The notes below the pieces were generated by a model. The model made no database searches, was not told the origin of the DNA, and saw nothing but the letters and a program-made list of their open reading frames with translations. The translations under genes were made by a program, and so were the position numbers. Shown here piece after piece: positions 16,279 to 24,999 of a stretch of DNA of 53,567 nucleotides; positions within the stretch are counted from its first letter, which is position 1, and each line of letters begins with the position of its first letter. Location of the stretch: positions 1-53,567 of the forward strand of contig JAIXPX010000046.1 of the NCBI GenBank assembly GCA_027486035.1. The letters are read 5' to 3'. The stretch is from Erythrobacteraceae bacterium (GTDB lineage: Bacteria > Pseudomonadota > Alphaproteobacteria > Sphingomonadales > Sphingomonadaceae).

Positions 16279-17925
16279 TCACATATTCGGATAGTTCGGC
16301 CCGCCGCCACCCTCAGGCGTCACCCAGGTGATGTTCTGGTTGGGGTCCTTGATGTCGCAGGTCTTGCAGTGGACGCAGTTCTGCGAGTTGATCTGGAACT
16401 TCGGTGTTCCGTCAGCCTCCTGAAGCCACTCATAGACCCCCGCCGGGCAGTACCGCGCCGAGGGGCCGCCGAAGACGCCGAGTTCGCTCGACGCCTGAAG
16501 CCCAAGGTCGCTCACCTGCAGGTGCACCGGCTGGTCCTCGGCGTGGTTGGTGTAGCTGTAGGCGACGTTGGTCAGGCGGTCGAAGGTGATGACGCCATCG
16601 GGCTTGGGGTAGTCGATCTTGGGATAGAGATCGGCGCGGCCGGTATAGGTGTAGTCCGGCTTGTGCTTCATCGAAATCGGCAGACCGATCTTCAGCGTGC
16701 GCATCCACATGTCGATGCCCGCGAGCGCGGTGCCGATGTCGCCGCCATACTTGGCGACCGCCGGCTGGGCGTTCTGGACGAGCTTCAGCTCGGTCGCGAT
16801 CCAGCTCGAACGCACCGCCGTGTCGTAATCCGACAGCTCGGTCTTCTCATGGCCCGCGGCGATCGCCGCGGCGATGCTCTCGGCCGCCAGCATCCCGCTC
16901 TTCATCGCGGTGTGGCTGCCCTTGATGCGGGGGACATTCACGAAGCCTGCCGCGCAGCCGATCAGCGCGCCGCCCGGGAAGGCGAGCTTGGGCACCGACT
17001 GCCAGCCGCCCTCGTTGATCGCACGCGCGCCGTAGCTCACGCGCTTGCCGCCTTCGAGATACTCGCGGATCGCCGGATGGTTCTTCCAGCGCTGGAATTC
17101 CTGATAGGGCGAGACCCAGGGGTTCTTGTAATCGAGCGCGGTCACGAAGCCCAAGGCCACCTGACCATTGGCCTGATGGTAGAGGAACCCCCCACCCCAA
17201 GTGTCGCTCTCGGTCAGCGGCCAGCCCTGCGTGTGGATCACGCGGCCCGGCTTGTGCTTCTTGGGATCGATGTCCCACAGCTCCTTGATGCCGAGACCAT
17301 AGACCTGCGGCTGGCAGTTCGCCTCAAGGTCGAACATCGCCTTCATGCGCTTGGTGAGATTGCCGCGCGCGCCTTCGGCGAAGAGCGTGTACTTGGCGTG
17401 GATCTCCATGCCGGGCTGGTAATCGCCCTTGTGGCTGCCATCGGCGGCAATGCCCATGTCCTGCGTGATGACACCGGCGACCCGGCCTTCCTCGTCGATC
17501 ATCACCTCGGCCGCCGGGAAGCCGGGGAACACCATCACGCCCAGCCCTTCGGCCTGTTCGGCGAGCCAGCGGGTCATGTTGCCGAGGCTGCCGGTGTAGC
17601 AGCCGTCATTGCTCATGAGCGGCGGCATGATCGCGTGAGGGAGCGACGACTTGCCGGTCTTCGAGAGCACCCAGTGCCAGTTGTCGGTCACCGGGGTCTG
17701 CGCCATCGGACAGCCCTGCTCGCGCCATTCCGGCAGCAGCTCGTCCAAAGCCTTGGGATCGACCACCGCGCCCGAAAGGATGTGCGCGCCGATCTCCGAG
17801 CCCTTTTCCAGCACGATCACTTCCAGATCGGCGTTGATCTGCTTCAACCGGATCGCCGCGGAGAGCCCCGCCGGCCCCCCGCCGACGATCACCACGTCGC
17901 AGGGCATTGATTCACGTTCGCTCAT
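16279..17925 (-). CDS. Electron transfer flavoprotein-ubiquinone oxidoreductase
   Basis: A 548-residue inner-membrane FAD/[4Fe-4S] enzyme that passes electrons from ETF, reduced by acyl-CoA dehydrogenases, to ubiquinone. The FAD-binding motif is DVVIVGGGPAGLSAAIRL (about 9-26). HILSGAVVDPKAL and LFAEGARGNLTKRM fit the FAD and ubiquinone domains. The cluster is bound by NCVHCKTCDIKDPNQNI about 35-20 residues from the end with an earlier cysteine in SARYCPAGVYEW. The ATG at 17925 has a strong AGGAAACCGCC upstream, so upstream in-frame codons are rejected. It is the first gene of the long minus-strand operon running to 10385, and diverges from the glycosylase-like gene. Confidence 0.97.
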   Translation of the reverse strand: MSERESMPCDVVIVGGGPAGLSAAIRLKQINADLEVIVLEKGSEIGAHILSGAVVDPKALDELLPEWREQGCPMAQTPVTDNWHWVLSKTGKSSLPHAIMPPLMSNDGCYTGSLGNMTRWLAEQAEGLGVMVFPGFPAAEVMIDEEGRVAGVITQDMGIAADGSHKGDYQPGMEIHAKYTLFAEGARGNLTKRMKAMFDLEANCQPQVYGLGIKELWDIDPKKHKPGRVIHTQGWPLTESDTWGGGFLYHQANGQVALGFVTALDYKNPWVSPYQEFQRWKNHPAIREYLEGGKRVSYGARAINEGGWQSVPKLAFPGGALIGCAAGFVNVPRIKGSHTAMKSGMLAAESIAAAIAAGHEKTELSDYDTAVRSSWIATELKLVQNAQPAVAKYGGDIGTALAGIDMWMRTLKIGLPISMKHKPDYTYTGRADLYPKIDYPKPDGVITFDRLTNVAYSYTNHAEDQPVHLQVSDLGLQASSELGVFGGPSARYCPAGVYEWLQEADGTPKFQINSQNCVHCKTCDIKDPNQNITWVTPEGGGGPNYPNM

Positions 17926-18051
17926 GGCGGTTTCCTGATCCTTGTTGGTTTTTGCCGCGCTCATCGCACAGCCTGACGATATGCCTTCTCCGTTCACTTG
18001 CTAACGGGGGCAGGGACAGTCAAGACCTGCCGTGGAAACCATGACCCAGCA

Positions 18052-18906
18052 ATGAGCCGCCCTGACCTTACCCTCGCGCGCGAATTCGAGGCGGCGCTTG
18101 CCTGGTGGCGGGCGGCGGGGGTGGACTGCGACTTTGCCGATGACGCTACGGCGTGGTTGGGCCCCGAGCCACTCGCCTTGCCCCTCGCCTCGCCTTTCGC
18201 CTCGGCGCTTGATGCACCGCGTCCCGACGCGCCCGGCCAAAGCGCCCCTGCCAGGCAGACCCGCCCGCCGCCAGAGACCCGCGCCCCGCGCCTTTCCGCT
18301 CCCGCGCCCGAACCGGCTCTTGCGGCTGTCCCGCGCCGCGATCTGCTGGGCGATTCGCCGCCGGCAGACCTTGCGGCGTTCCGGACATGGTGGATGGATG
18401 CGCAGGCCCTTGCCCCCGCCACCGGCTTTGCCCGGGTCAGCCCGCGAGGGGGAGCGGGCGCAAAGCTGATGGTGCTGGTGCCCCAGCCCGAGGCCGCAGA
18501 CACCACAAGGCTGCTATCGGGTCCGCAAGGGCGTCTGCTGGCCAATATCCTTGCTGCTATGGGACTGGACGAGAGCGAGGCCTATGTCGCCGCAGCCCTC
18601 CCCTGCCACATGCCCATGGCCGATCTCGCCGCGCTCGCCGCGGGCGGCATGGACGCGGTCACCGCGCATCATGTCGGGCTTGTCGCGCCCCGGCGGCTGA
18701 TCGCCTTTGGCACGGCGCTCGCCCCCCTGCTCACACCCTTGCCCGGCGCGGGGGGGCTCAGCCCGGGCGAGCCCGGCTTGCAGGTCGTCAACCACAAGGC
18801 GGGCAAGACCCCGGTGCTGCTGAGCGAAACGCTCGAGGCGATGTTGGACATGCCCCGGCTCAAGGCCCGGTTCTGGCGGAGATGGATGGAATGGTCGGCC
18901 AGCTGA
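18052..18906 (+). CDS. Degenerate uracil-DNA glycosylase (family 4)-like protein
   Basis: A 284-residue protein whose C-terminal half follows the family 4/5 uracil-DNA glycosylase pattern. LLSGPQGRLLANILAAMGL (about 146-164) matches the region after the GEAPG motif, YVAAALPCHMP the NVV-RP strand, and LIAFGTALAPLLTP the central strand. The key residues are changed: the GEAPG loop reads VLVPQPEAAD, no four-cysteine Fe-S set is visible, and the C-terminal HPS/HPA motif is replaced by VNHKAGKTP. The middle (about 45-105) is Pro/Ala-rich. It is therefore probably not an active glycosylase; a structural or DNA-binding role is a guess. Its stop overlaps the transglycosylase start (TGATG). Confidence 0.6.
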   Translation: MSRPDLTLAREFEAALAWWRAAGVDCDFADDATAWLGPEPLALPLASPFASALDAPRPDAPGQSAPARQTRPPPETRAPRLSAPAPEPALAAVPRRDLLGDSPPADLAAFRTWWMDAQALAPATGFARVSPRGGAGAKLMVLVPQPEAADTTRLLSGPQGRLLANILAAMGLDESEAYVAAALPCHMPMADLAALAAGGMDAVTAHHVGLVAPRRLIAFGTALAPLLTPLPGAGGLSPGEPGLQVVNHKAGKTPVLLSETLEAMLDMPRLKARFWRRWMEWSAS

Positions 18907-20675
18907 TGCAGCGGCTCGTGATGCGCACGGGACTGGTTTCAGGGGCAGCCATGCTCGGCGCTCTTGCCCTGTCCGCGCCTGCGGCGGCGCAAGGCAGCGA
19001 TCTCGTCGCGCGCTGGAACGGCGCGACCCCGGCCGAACGCGCCGTCGGCACCATCCTTTCGGCCGAGGAACAGGCGCATTACCGCCAGCTCTTCGCCGCG
19101 ATCGATACCGAGCAGTGGACCGCCGTCGATACCCTGCTGGCGCAGAAGCCCGACGGCCTGCTGACCCCGCTTGCGCGGGCCGAGTATTACACCCACGCCA
19201 AAAGCCCCAAGATCACGCCAGAACAGATCGCGGCATGGTTTGCCGCTGGCACAGATCTGCCCCAGGCCGAGCAGCTCGCCAGGATGGGCGCCAAGCGCGG
19301 CCTCACCGCCCTTCCCGCGCTGCCGCGCGAACAGGCCTTCGCCCGCCAGCCCTATGCCTCCAAGCGCACCCTGCCGCGACCGGTCAATGATGCGAGCATG
19401 CCTGCGGCGACCGCAACCGCGATCCTTGCCGCCATCAAGGCCGACAACCCGGTCGAAGCGCAGCGCCTGCTGACCGAGGTCGATCCGCTGCTCTCGGGCG
19501 AGGCGCGGGCCGAGTGGCGCCAGCGCGTGGCCTGGAGCTACTACATCGAGAACGACGATGCTGCCGCGCTCGATCTTGCGCGCACCGCGGCCGAGGGCAC
19601 GGGCGAGTGGGTTGCCGAGGGCGCGTGGGTCGAGGGCCTGGCCGCATGGCGCCTCGGCAACTGCGCCGGTGCGGGCGATGCCTTCACGCGTGTCGCGTGG
19701 AATGCGTCCAATGTCGAACTGGCCGCCGCCGGCTATTACTGGGCGTCGCGCGCGGCGGTGCGGTGCCGCGATCCGAGGCAGGCACAGCAGCACCTCAACG
19801 CGGCGGCCCGCTATGACGAGACGCTCTACGGGATGCTCGCCGCCGAGCAGCTCGGCATCGTACTGCCCGTCCATGCACCGCCGCAACCCTTCGGCGCGGC
19901 CGACTGGCAGCAGCTTTCCGCCCGCAGCAATGTGCGCGTTGCCGTGGCCCTGCTCGAGATCGGTCGTCCGGCGCTTGCCGACGAGGTGCTGCGTCACGAA
20001 GCCCGCATCAGCCCGGCGGCGCAATATGGCGCCCTTGCGCGCCTCTCGCGCGAGCTGGGCCTGCCATCGACGCAGCTGTTCATGGCGCAGAACGCGCCGC
20101 GCGGCATGTCGAGCGACCCGTCGCTGCGCTTCCCCGTCGCCTATTGGCAGCCGGTCGGCGGCTGGCAGGTCGATCCGGCATTGGCCTTTGCCCATGCGCT
20201 TCAGGAATCGAACTTCCGCGCCGCCGCCGTGAGCCCGGCCAATGCCCGCGGGCTGATGCAGATCAGGCCCGGCACGGCGCGCGACCATTCGGCGCGTCTC
20301 AGCCTCGGGGCGAGCTACGAGGATCTCCATGATCCGCAGGTCAACCTCGCCTATGGCCAGCGCCACCTTGCGATGCTGCGCGATCATCCGGCGACGGGCG
20401 GCGCGCTGCCCAAGATCATGGCGGCCTACAATGCCGGGCTCGTGCCGGTGGAACGCTGGAACCTGGAGATCAACGACCAGGGCGATCCGCTGCTCTGGAT
20501 GGAATCGATCCCCTATTGGGAAACGCGCGGCTATGTTGCGATCGTGATGCGCAATTACTGGATGTACGAACGCGCTGCGGGCGTGCCCTCGGCCAGCCGC
20601 CGCGCGCTGGCGCAGGGCCGCTGGCCGGAATTTCCACGGGGCGGCATGACCCGCTCGGCAAGTCTGGAACGCTGA
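18906..20675 (+). CDS. slt: Soluble-type lytic murein transglycosylase
   Basis: A 589-residue periplasmic peptidoglycan lyase. Residues 1-29 form a signal peptide (MQRLVMRTGLVSG...LALSAPAAAQG). A long alpha-helical superhelical region (about 30-410) is followed by the SLT domain. The catalytic glutamate is in FAHALQESNFRAAAVSPANA (about 427-446), then GLMQIRPGTARD and IMAAYNAGLVPVERW, the usual ES, GLMQ and AYNAG motifs. The ATG shares a base with the previous stop and the protein ends in a TGATG with moaB, so the three genes are translationally coupled. It cleaves glycan strands with 1,6-anhydro product in growth or recycling. The gene symbol is by family, not proven orthology. Confidence 0.92.
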   Translation: MQRLVMRTGLVSGAAMLGALALSAPAAAQGSDLVARWNGATPAERAVGTILSAEEQAHYRQLFAAIDTEQWTAVDTLLAQKPDGLLTPLARAEYYTHAKSPKITPEQIAAWFAAGTDLPQAEQLARMGAKRGLTALPALPREQAFARQPYASKRTLPRPVNDASMPAATATAILAAIKADNPVEAQRLLTEVDPLLSGEARAEWRQRVAWSYYIENDDAAALDLARTAAEGTGEWVAEGAWVEGLAAWRLGNCAGAGDAFTRVAWNASNVELAAAGYYWASRAAVRCRDPRQAQQHLNAAARYDETLYGMLAAEQLGIVLPVHAPPQPFGAADWQQLSARSNVRVAVALLEIGRPALADEVLRHEARISPAAQYGALARLSRELGLPSTQLFMAQNAPRGMSSDPSLRFPVAYWQPVGGWQVDPALAFAHALQESNFRAAAVSPANARGLMQIRPGTARDHSARLSLGASYEDLHDPQVNLAYGQRHLAMLRDHPATGGALPKIMAAYNAGLVPVERWNLEINDQGDPLLWMESIPYWETRGYVAIVMRNYWMYERAAGVPSASRRALAQGRWPEFPRGGMTRSASLER

Positions 20676-21205
20676 TGGCTATCGACGAAAACCGGGTCTT
20701 CAAGCCCATCAACATCGCGGTCCTGACCGTGTCCGACACGCGCACGCCCCAGACCGATAGCTCGGGGGACATCCTCGCCGGGCGGGTGACGGGCGCGGGG
20801 CATAATCTTGCCGCGCGCTTGATCGTGAAGGACGATGCGGCGCTGCTGGCCGCGCAGTTCGAGGCATGGATCGATGATCCGGCAATCGATGCGGTGGTCT
20901 CGACCGGCGGCACGGGCCTGACGGGCCGCGACGTGACGCCGGAAGCCTTGGCGCGGATCGCGGGTGCGCGCGAGATTCCGGGCTTTGGCGAATTGTTCCG
21001 CTGGCTCAGCTTCAAGACCATCGGCACCAGCACGGTGCAATCGCGGGCGATGGCGGTGGTGGCGCGGGGGACGTACATCTTCGCCCTCCCCGGCTCGAAC
21101 GGCGCGGTGAAGGACGGGTGGGACGGGATCCTTGCCGAGCAGCTCGACAGCCGCAACCGGCCCTGCAATTTCGTCGAGCTGATGCCGCGGCTGAAGGAAG
21201 TCTAG
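20675..21205 (+). CDS. moaB: Molybdenum cofactor biosynthesis protein B
   Basis: A 176-residue MoaB/Mog-family protein, thought to adenylate molybdopterin before metal insertion. NIAVLTVSDTRTPQTDSSGD (about 14-33) is the N-terminal signature, DAVVSTGGTGLTGRDVTPEA (about 68-87) the substrate-binding loop, and YIFALPGSNGAVKDGWDGIL (about 133-152) the C-terminal catalytic loop. The ATG overlaps the transglycosylase stop. No other moa/moe genes are in the window, so the operon mixes cell-wall and cofactor functions. The second parS composite occupies the 159 bp downstream. Confidence 0.95.
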   Translation: MAIDENRVFKPINIAVLTVSDTRTPQTDSSGDILAGRVTGAGHNLAARLIVKDDAALLAAQFEAWIDDPAIDAVVSTGGTGLTGRDVTPEALARIAGAREIPGFGELFRWLSFKTIGTSTVQSRAMAVVARGTYIFALPGSNGAVKDGWDGILAEQLDSRNRPCNFVELMPRLKEV

Positions 21206-21284
21206 CGCAAGGGGGCGAGGGGCGCCTGCGCGTTGAGGGGCCTTTGCGCCGGTCGCCAGCACAGGACAGGCCAGCGCCAGTCGC

Positions 21285-21317
21285 TTCCAGACCCCGTCCA
21301 GACCCCTTTCAGACGCC
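21285..21317 (+). repeat. 11-bp iteron-like repeats beside parS site 2
   Basis: Three directly adjacent 11-mers: TTCCAGACCCC (21285-21295), GTCCAGACCCC (21296-21306) and TTTCAGACGCC (21307-21317). This is the cleanest of the three blocks. The gap to the parS palindrome is 48 bp, longer than at the other two sites. Confidence 0.75.
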
Positions 21318-21364
21318 GGCTGGCACGGCTGTTTTGCCTTGGCACAGGCGGGCTTGTTCCCTAA

Positions 21365-22450
21365 ATGTTTCACGTGAAACATTTGCCCCTCAAAGGCCGC
21401 GGTGCGCAATCGGGGGCACTCCCCACCCGCTTCGGACTGGCGGAGCGCGACGTCGATGGCGACTGGCGGGATCACGTGGAATCGCTCGACGGCCCGCCCG
21501 TCAAACTGCGCACCACGGTGACAGAGGAGCGACCGAAGTCGATCCTCACCTTCAACCGGTCGCCCGACGTTCCCTTCGACCGCTCGGTCAACGTCTACCG
21601 CGGCTGCGAGCACGGCTGCATCTACTGCTTTGCAAGGCCGACCCACGCCTATCACGATCTCTCGCCCGGCCTCGATTTCGAGACGAAGCTCTTTGCCAAG
21701 CCCGACGCTGCGCGCCTGCTGAGGGCGACGCTGGCGAGGAAGGGCTATTCGCCGAGGCCCATAGCGATGGGCACCAACACCGATCCCTACCAACCGATCG
21801 AGCGCGACTGGCGCCTGACGCGCCAGATCCTCGAAGTGTGCCTCGAAACCCGCCACCCGGTGACGATCACCACCAAGTCCGACCGGGTGCTGATGGACGC
21901 CGACCTGCTGGAGGAACTGGCGCGCGAGAAGCTGGTGGCGGTGGCGGTCTCGGTCACCACGCTCGATCCGGTGCTCTCCGCCAAGCTCGAACCGCGCTGC
22001 GCTGCGCCTGGCAAGCGATTGGCAGCGCTGGGGAAATTGGTGGAGCTGGGCGTGCCGGTCCATTGCTCGCTCTCACCAATCATTCCGGCGATTACCGATG
22101 AGTTTATCGAAGCCACCATCGCCCGCATCGGCGAACTGGGGGTGAAAAGCGCGAACTGGATCCCGCTGCGTCTCCCCCACGAAGTGGCCCCGCTGTTCCG
22201 CGAATGGCTGGCGGTTCACTACCCCGAGCGTGCGGGCAAGGTGATGGGGATCGTCCGCGCAATGCGCGGGGGCCGCGACAATGATCCGGGCTTCCACAGC
22301 CGCTTCCATCCGCGAGGCGTCTGGGCCGATCTGATCAGGGCGCGATTCCGCGTGGCGTGCCGCAGGGCGGGGATCGGCAAGGGGCGCTTCGAGCTGGACT
22401 GCTCGCGGTTCACGCCGCCCGAGGCGGGCAGGCAGCTCAGGCTGTTCTAG
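21365..22450 (+). CDS. PA0069-family radical SAM protein
   Basis: A 361-residue radical SAM protein of the PA0069/SplB-like group with unknown reaction. The cluster motif CEHGCIYCFARPTHAYHD (about 80-97) is of CxxxCxxC type and supplies the [4Fe-4S] that cleaves SAM. KLRTTVTEERPKSILTFNRS precedes it, as usual for the family, and IAMGTNTDPYQPIERDWRLT follows. The C-terminal half has the partial TIM barrel. The first ATG lies in the parS palindrome (MFHVKH) and has no Shine-Dalgarno. Family similarity begins near LPLKGRGAQSG, so the TTG at 21383 or another start is possible. It ends one base before the convergent DUF1330 gene. Confidence 0.9.
   Translation: MFHVKHLPLKGRGAQSGALPTRFGLAERDVDGDWRDHVESLDGPPVKLRTTVTEERPKSILTFNRSPDVPFDRSVNVYRGCEHGCIYCFARPTHAYHDLSPGLDFETKLFAKPDAARLLRATLARKGYSPRPIAMGTNTDPYQPIERDWRLTRQILEVCLETRHPVTITTKSDRVLMDADLLEELAREKLVAVAVSVTTLDPVLSAKLEPRCAAPGKRLAALGKLVELGVPVHCSLSPIIPAITDEFIEATIARIGELGVKSANWIPLRLPHEVAPLFREWLAVHYPERAGKVMGIVRAMRGGRDNDPGFHSRFHPRGVWADLIRARFRVACRRAGIGKGRFELDCSRFTPPEAGRQLRLF
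21366..21381. other. parS centromere site 2 (perfect)
   Basis: TGTTTCACGTGAAACA again, extended to a 22-bp perfect palindrome (21363-21384). It overlaps the annotated start of the radical SAM gene: the ATG begins one base before it and the site encodes FHVKH. If that start is correct, ParB bound here would cover the initiation region. Confidence 0.9.
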
Positions 22451-22451
22451 A

Positions 22452-22889
22452 TCACCCGAACCCTTCCCCCACCTCGCCCGGCGCAAAGCGGACCAGCCGG
22501 CTGTCGAGAAGCGCGGCGGTGCGATTGACGACCGCCAGTTGATAGTCCGGGTCCTTGATCATCGCGAAGAAGGCGCCCGCGTTCGGATATTGGGCGACGA
22601 AACCGTCATGCCAGCGCTCGCCCTCGGGGCCGGTGACGACGGTCTCGAACCGCCCGCGCCAGAGAATCCGGCCGCCGAGCTTCCTGAAGATCGGCCCGCT
22701 GGTGATGCCGTATTCCTCATAGGCCCGCCTGCCGCTCCAGGCTTTGTCCGCGTGTTCGTGGCCCTCGGGATATTCGGCAATATCTCTGTAAAGCAACAGG
22801 TTGAGCATGTTGATCGGCGTGTCGCGCGGCAGGTCCTTGAAGGCCTGGAAGTTGGCAGGCGAGGGATCGATATAGGTTTCGCAGGTCAA
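22452..22889 (-). CDS. DUF1330 domain-containing protein
   Basis: A 145-residue protein of the DUF1330 family, a small dimeric alpha-beta barrel fold of unknown function. INMLNLLLYRDIAEYPEGHE (about 26-45), GRILWRGRFETVVTGPEGE (about 74-92) and YPNAGAFFAMIKDPDYQLAV (about 101-120) are typical. The start is TTG, chosen because GGGAGGACTGACGC stands directly before it and the next in-frame ATG is inside the conserved domain. It begins 3 nt after the GNAT stop, so it is the last gene of an acyl-CoA synthetase-GNAT-DUF1330 operon. Confidence 0.85.
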   Translation of the reverse strand: MTCETYIDPSPANFQAFKDLPRDTPINMLNLLLYRDIAEYPEGHEHADKAWSGRRAYEEYGITSGPIFRKLGGRILWRGRFETVVTGPEGERWHDGFVAQYPNAGAFFAMIKDPDYQLAVVNRTAALLDSRLVRFAPGEVGEGFG

Positions 22890-22892
22890 GCG

Positions 22893-23399
22893 TCAGTCCT
22901 CCCTGAGGTCGCGTTGCATGTAGACGGTATCGAGCAACCGCCCGAACTTCTTGCCGACATTGCGCATCCGCCCGGCGTGGACGAAGCCGCACTTGGCATG
23001 AAGCGCCACGGAGGCTGGCTCCCCGCCGCCGACGACTGCAATCATCTGTTCAAAGCCGCTGGCTCGCGCCGCCGCGATCAGGGTGCTCAGCAGCAGGCTT
23101 CCGATCCCGCCCCCGCGCGCCTCGTGCGACACGTAGATGCTGTCCTCGCAGGTATGGGCATAGGCCGCCCGGTCGCGGAACCGCGCCGCATAGGCATAGG
23201 CGATGACCCCCTCTCCGCGCTCGGCGACGAGGAAAGGGAAGCCGCGCGCGGCGAAATCGGCGAGCTTTTCGGCCCACGCGCCCACATCGGGTGCCTCGGT
23301 ATCGAAAGTCGCCGTGCCGTTCGCCACGTGCCAGGCATAGATCGCGGCGATGGCCTGCGCGTCGCCCTGACGCGCAGGCCGGATCGCAAGCTCAGGCAA
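22893..23399 (-). CDS. GNAT N-acetyltransferase (phosphinothricin acetyltransferase-like)
   Basis: A 168-residue acetyltransferase. LAIRPARQGDAQAIAAIY starts the fold, TATFDTEAPDVGAWAEKL is typical of the PAT/bar-like group, and the acetyl-CoA loop is VSHEARGGGIGSLLLSTLI (about 94-112). MIAVVGGGEPASVALHAKCG forms the last helix-strand. The TTG at 23399 overlaps the synthetase stop by 8 nt and gives the usual family length. A longer start within the synthetase gene is possible, so the N terminus is uncertain. The amine substrate is unknown. Confidence 0.85.
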   Translation of the reverse strand: MPELAIRPARQGDAQAIAAIYAWHVANGTATFDTEAPDVGAWAEKLADFAARGFPFLVAERGEGVIAYAYAARFRDRAAYAHTCEDSIYVSHEARGGGIGSLLLSTLIAAARASGFEQMIAVVGGGEPASVALHAKCGFVHAGRMRNVGKKFGRLLDTVYMQRDLRED

Positions 23400-24999
23400 G
23401 CTTGTAATCGGCAAAGCGATCGCGAAGGTCCTTCTTGCTGATCTTGCCCGTCGCGGTGTGCGGGATGTCATCGACGAATTCGACCGCATCGGGGAGCCAC
23501 CACTTGGCGATCTGGGGCTTCAGATGCTCCATGATGTCCTCGGCACTCACTTCGGCGCCGGCCTTCCTGACCACGAACAGCACCGGGCGCTCGTCCCACT
23601 TGGGGTGGGCGATGCCGATACACGCCGCCTCAGCCACGCCGGGGTGCCCGCAGGCGGCGTTTTCCAGCTCGACCGAGCTGATCCACTCGCCGCCCGACTT
23701 GATCACATCCTTGGTGCGGTCGGTCAGCTGCAAGGTGCCATCGGGGTGGAGGATGCCGACATCGCCGGTGTCGAACCAGCCCTCGTTGTTGGTCGCGTCG
23801 GTTTCCGCCTTGAAGTACCGGCGGATCACCCAGGGCCCGCGGATCTGGAGCGCGCCGGAGGTCTTGCCGTCGCGCGGCAGCTCGGTGGTCATGTCCGAAA
23901 GGTCGACGGTGCGCAGCTGCACGCCAAAGATCGGGCGGCCCTGCATCGCGGTCTTCTCGACCTTTTCCTCAAGCGTGAGGCTGTCCCAGTCCCAGGTCGG
24001 CCCGCCAACCGTGCCGATAGGCGAGGTCTCGGTCATGCCCCAGGCATGCTGCACGCGGGTGCCGTTCTTGAGCAGCCGCTCGATCATGAACTTCGGCGCT
24101 GCCGAGCCACCGATGGTCGCAGCCTTGAGGGGCGGCAGGTCGAGGCCGTTGGCGTCGCAATGCTGGAAGTGGGCAAGCCACACGGTCGGCACGCCTGCCG
24201 AATCGGTAACGCCCTCGCGCAGCATCAGTTCGTGGAGCACCTTCGGGTCATTGACGGCGGAGAACACGAACTTGATCCCCGCCATCGCGCCTGCATAGGG
24301 AAGGCCCCAGCTCGCCGCGTGGAACATCGGAACCACCGGGAGCATCACCGAGGCGCTCGAGAAGTTGAAGGCCGCCGGCTGCAGGCCCGCCATCGCGTGG
24401 AGCACGGTCGAGCGATGCTCGTACTGCACCCCCTTGGGATTGCCGGTGGTGCCGCTGGTGTAGCAGATCATGCAGGGGTCGGTCTCGGGCCCCGTCACCC
24501 ACTCAAAATCACCGTCCTCGGCACCGATCCAGTCCTCGAAGGCCGGAGCGTGCGCGCCGAAATCATAGCAGATGTAATGTTCTACCGTGGTCCAGCGCGT
24601 CTTCATCCGGTCGACGATCGGCTGGAACGCCGCGTCATAGCACAGCACCCGGTCCTCGGCGTGGTTGACGATATATTCGAGCTGGTCGTCGAACAGGCGG
24701 GGGTTCACCGTGTGGAGCACCCCGCCCATGCCCGCGACGCCATACCAGCTGACCAGGTGACGCGAATGGTTCATGGCGAGGCTGGCGACCTTGTCGCCCG
24801 GCTTGAGGCCCAGCCGCTGCAACGCCTGCGCCATCTTGAGCGCGTCGCGGCGGATCCCGCCCCAGTCGGTCCGCGTCTCGCTGCCATCGGCCCAGCGGCT
24901 GACGATCTCGCGTGTCGGTGCCTCGCGGGCCGCGTGATCGATCACCGCAGTCACCCGCATCGTCCAGTCCTGCATTGCTCCGAGCCGTGCGCTGGCCAT
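23392..24999 (-). CDS. Long-chain fatty acid--CoA ligase (AMP-forming)
   Basis: A 535-residue ANL-superfamily acyl-CoA synthetase. The AMP-binding motif is CMICYTSGTTGNPKGVQYEH (about 174-193). GGSAAPKFMIERLL, HAWGMTETSPIGTV and GWFDTGDVGILHPDGTLQLT follow in order, and the catalytic lysine lies in PHTATGKISKKDLRDRF. TRWTTVEHYICYDFG and the length fit medium/long-chain synthetases used for beta-oxidation. The ATG at 24999 is preceded by a purine-rich AGGAGAGAGAGCGG. It heads a three-gene minus-strand operon and diverges from the OmpA gene across 251 bp in which I see no further gene. Confidence 0.93.
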   Translation of the reverse strand: MASARLGAMQDWTMRVTAVIDHAAREAPTREIVSRWADGSETRTDWGGIRRDALKMAQALQRLGLKPGDKVASLAMNHSRHLVSWYGVAGMGGVLHTVNPRLFDDQLEYIVNHAEDRVLCYDAAFQPIVDRMKTRWTTVEHYICYDFGAHAPAFEDWIGAEDGDFEWVTGPETDPCMICYTSGTTGNPKGVQYEHRSTVLHAMAGLQPAAFNFSSASVMLPVVPMFHAASWGLPYAGAMAGIKFVFSAVNDPKVLHELMLREGVTDSAGVPTVWLAHFQHCDANGLDLPPLKAATIGGSAAPKFMIERLLKNGTRVQHAWGMTETSPIGTVGGPTWDWDSLTLEEKVEKTAMQGRPIFGVQLRTVDLSDMTTELPRDGKTSGALQIRGPWVIRRYFKAETDATNNEGWFDTGDVGILHPDGTLQLTDRTKDVIKSGGEWISSVELENAACGHPGVAEAACIGIAHPKWDERPVLFVVRKAGAEVSAEDIMEHLKPQIAKWWLPDAVEFVDDIPHTATGKISKKDLRDRFADYKLA

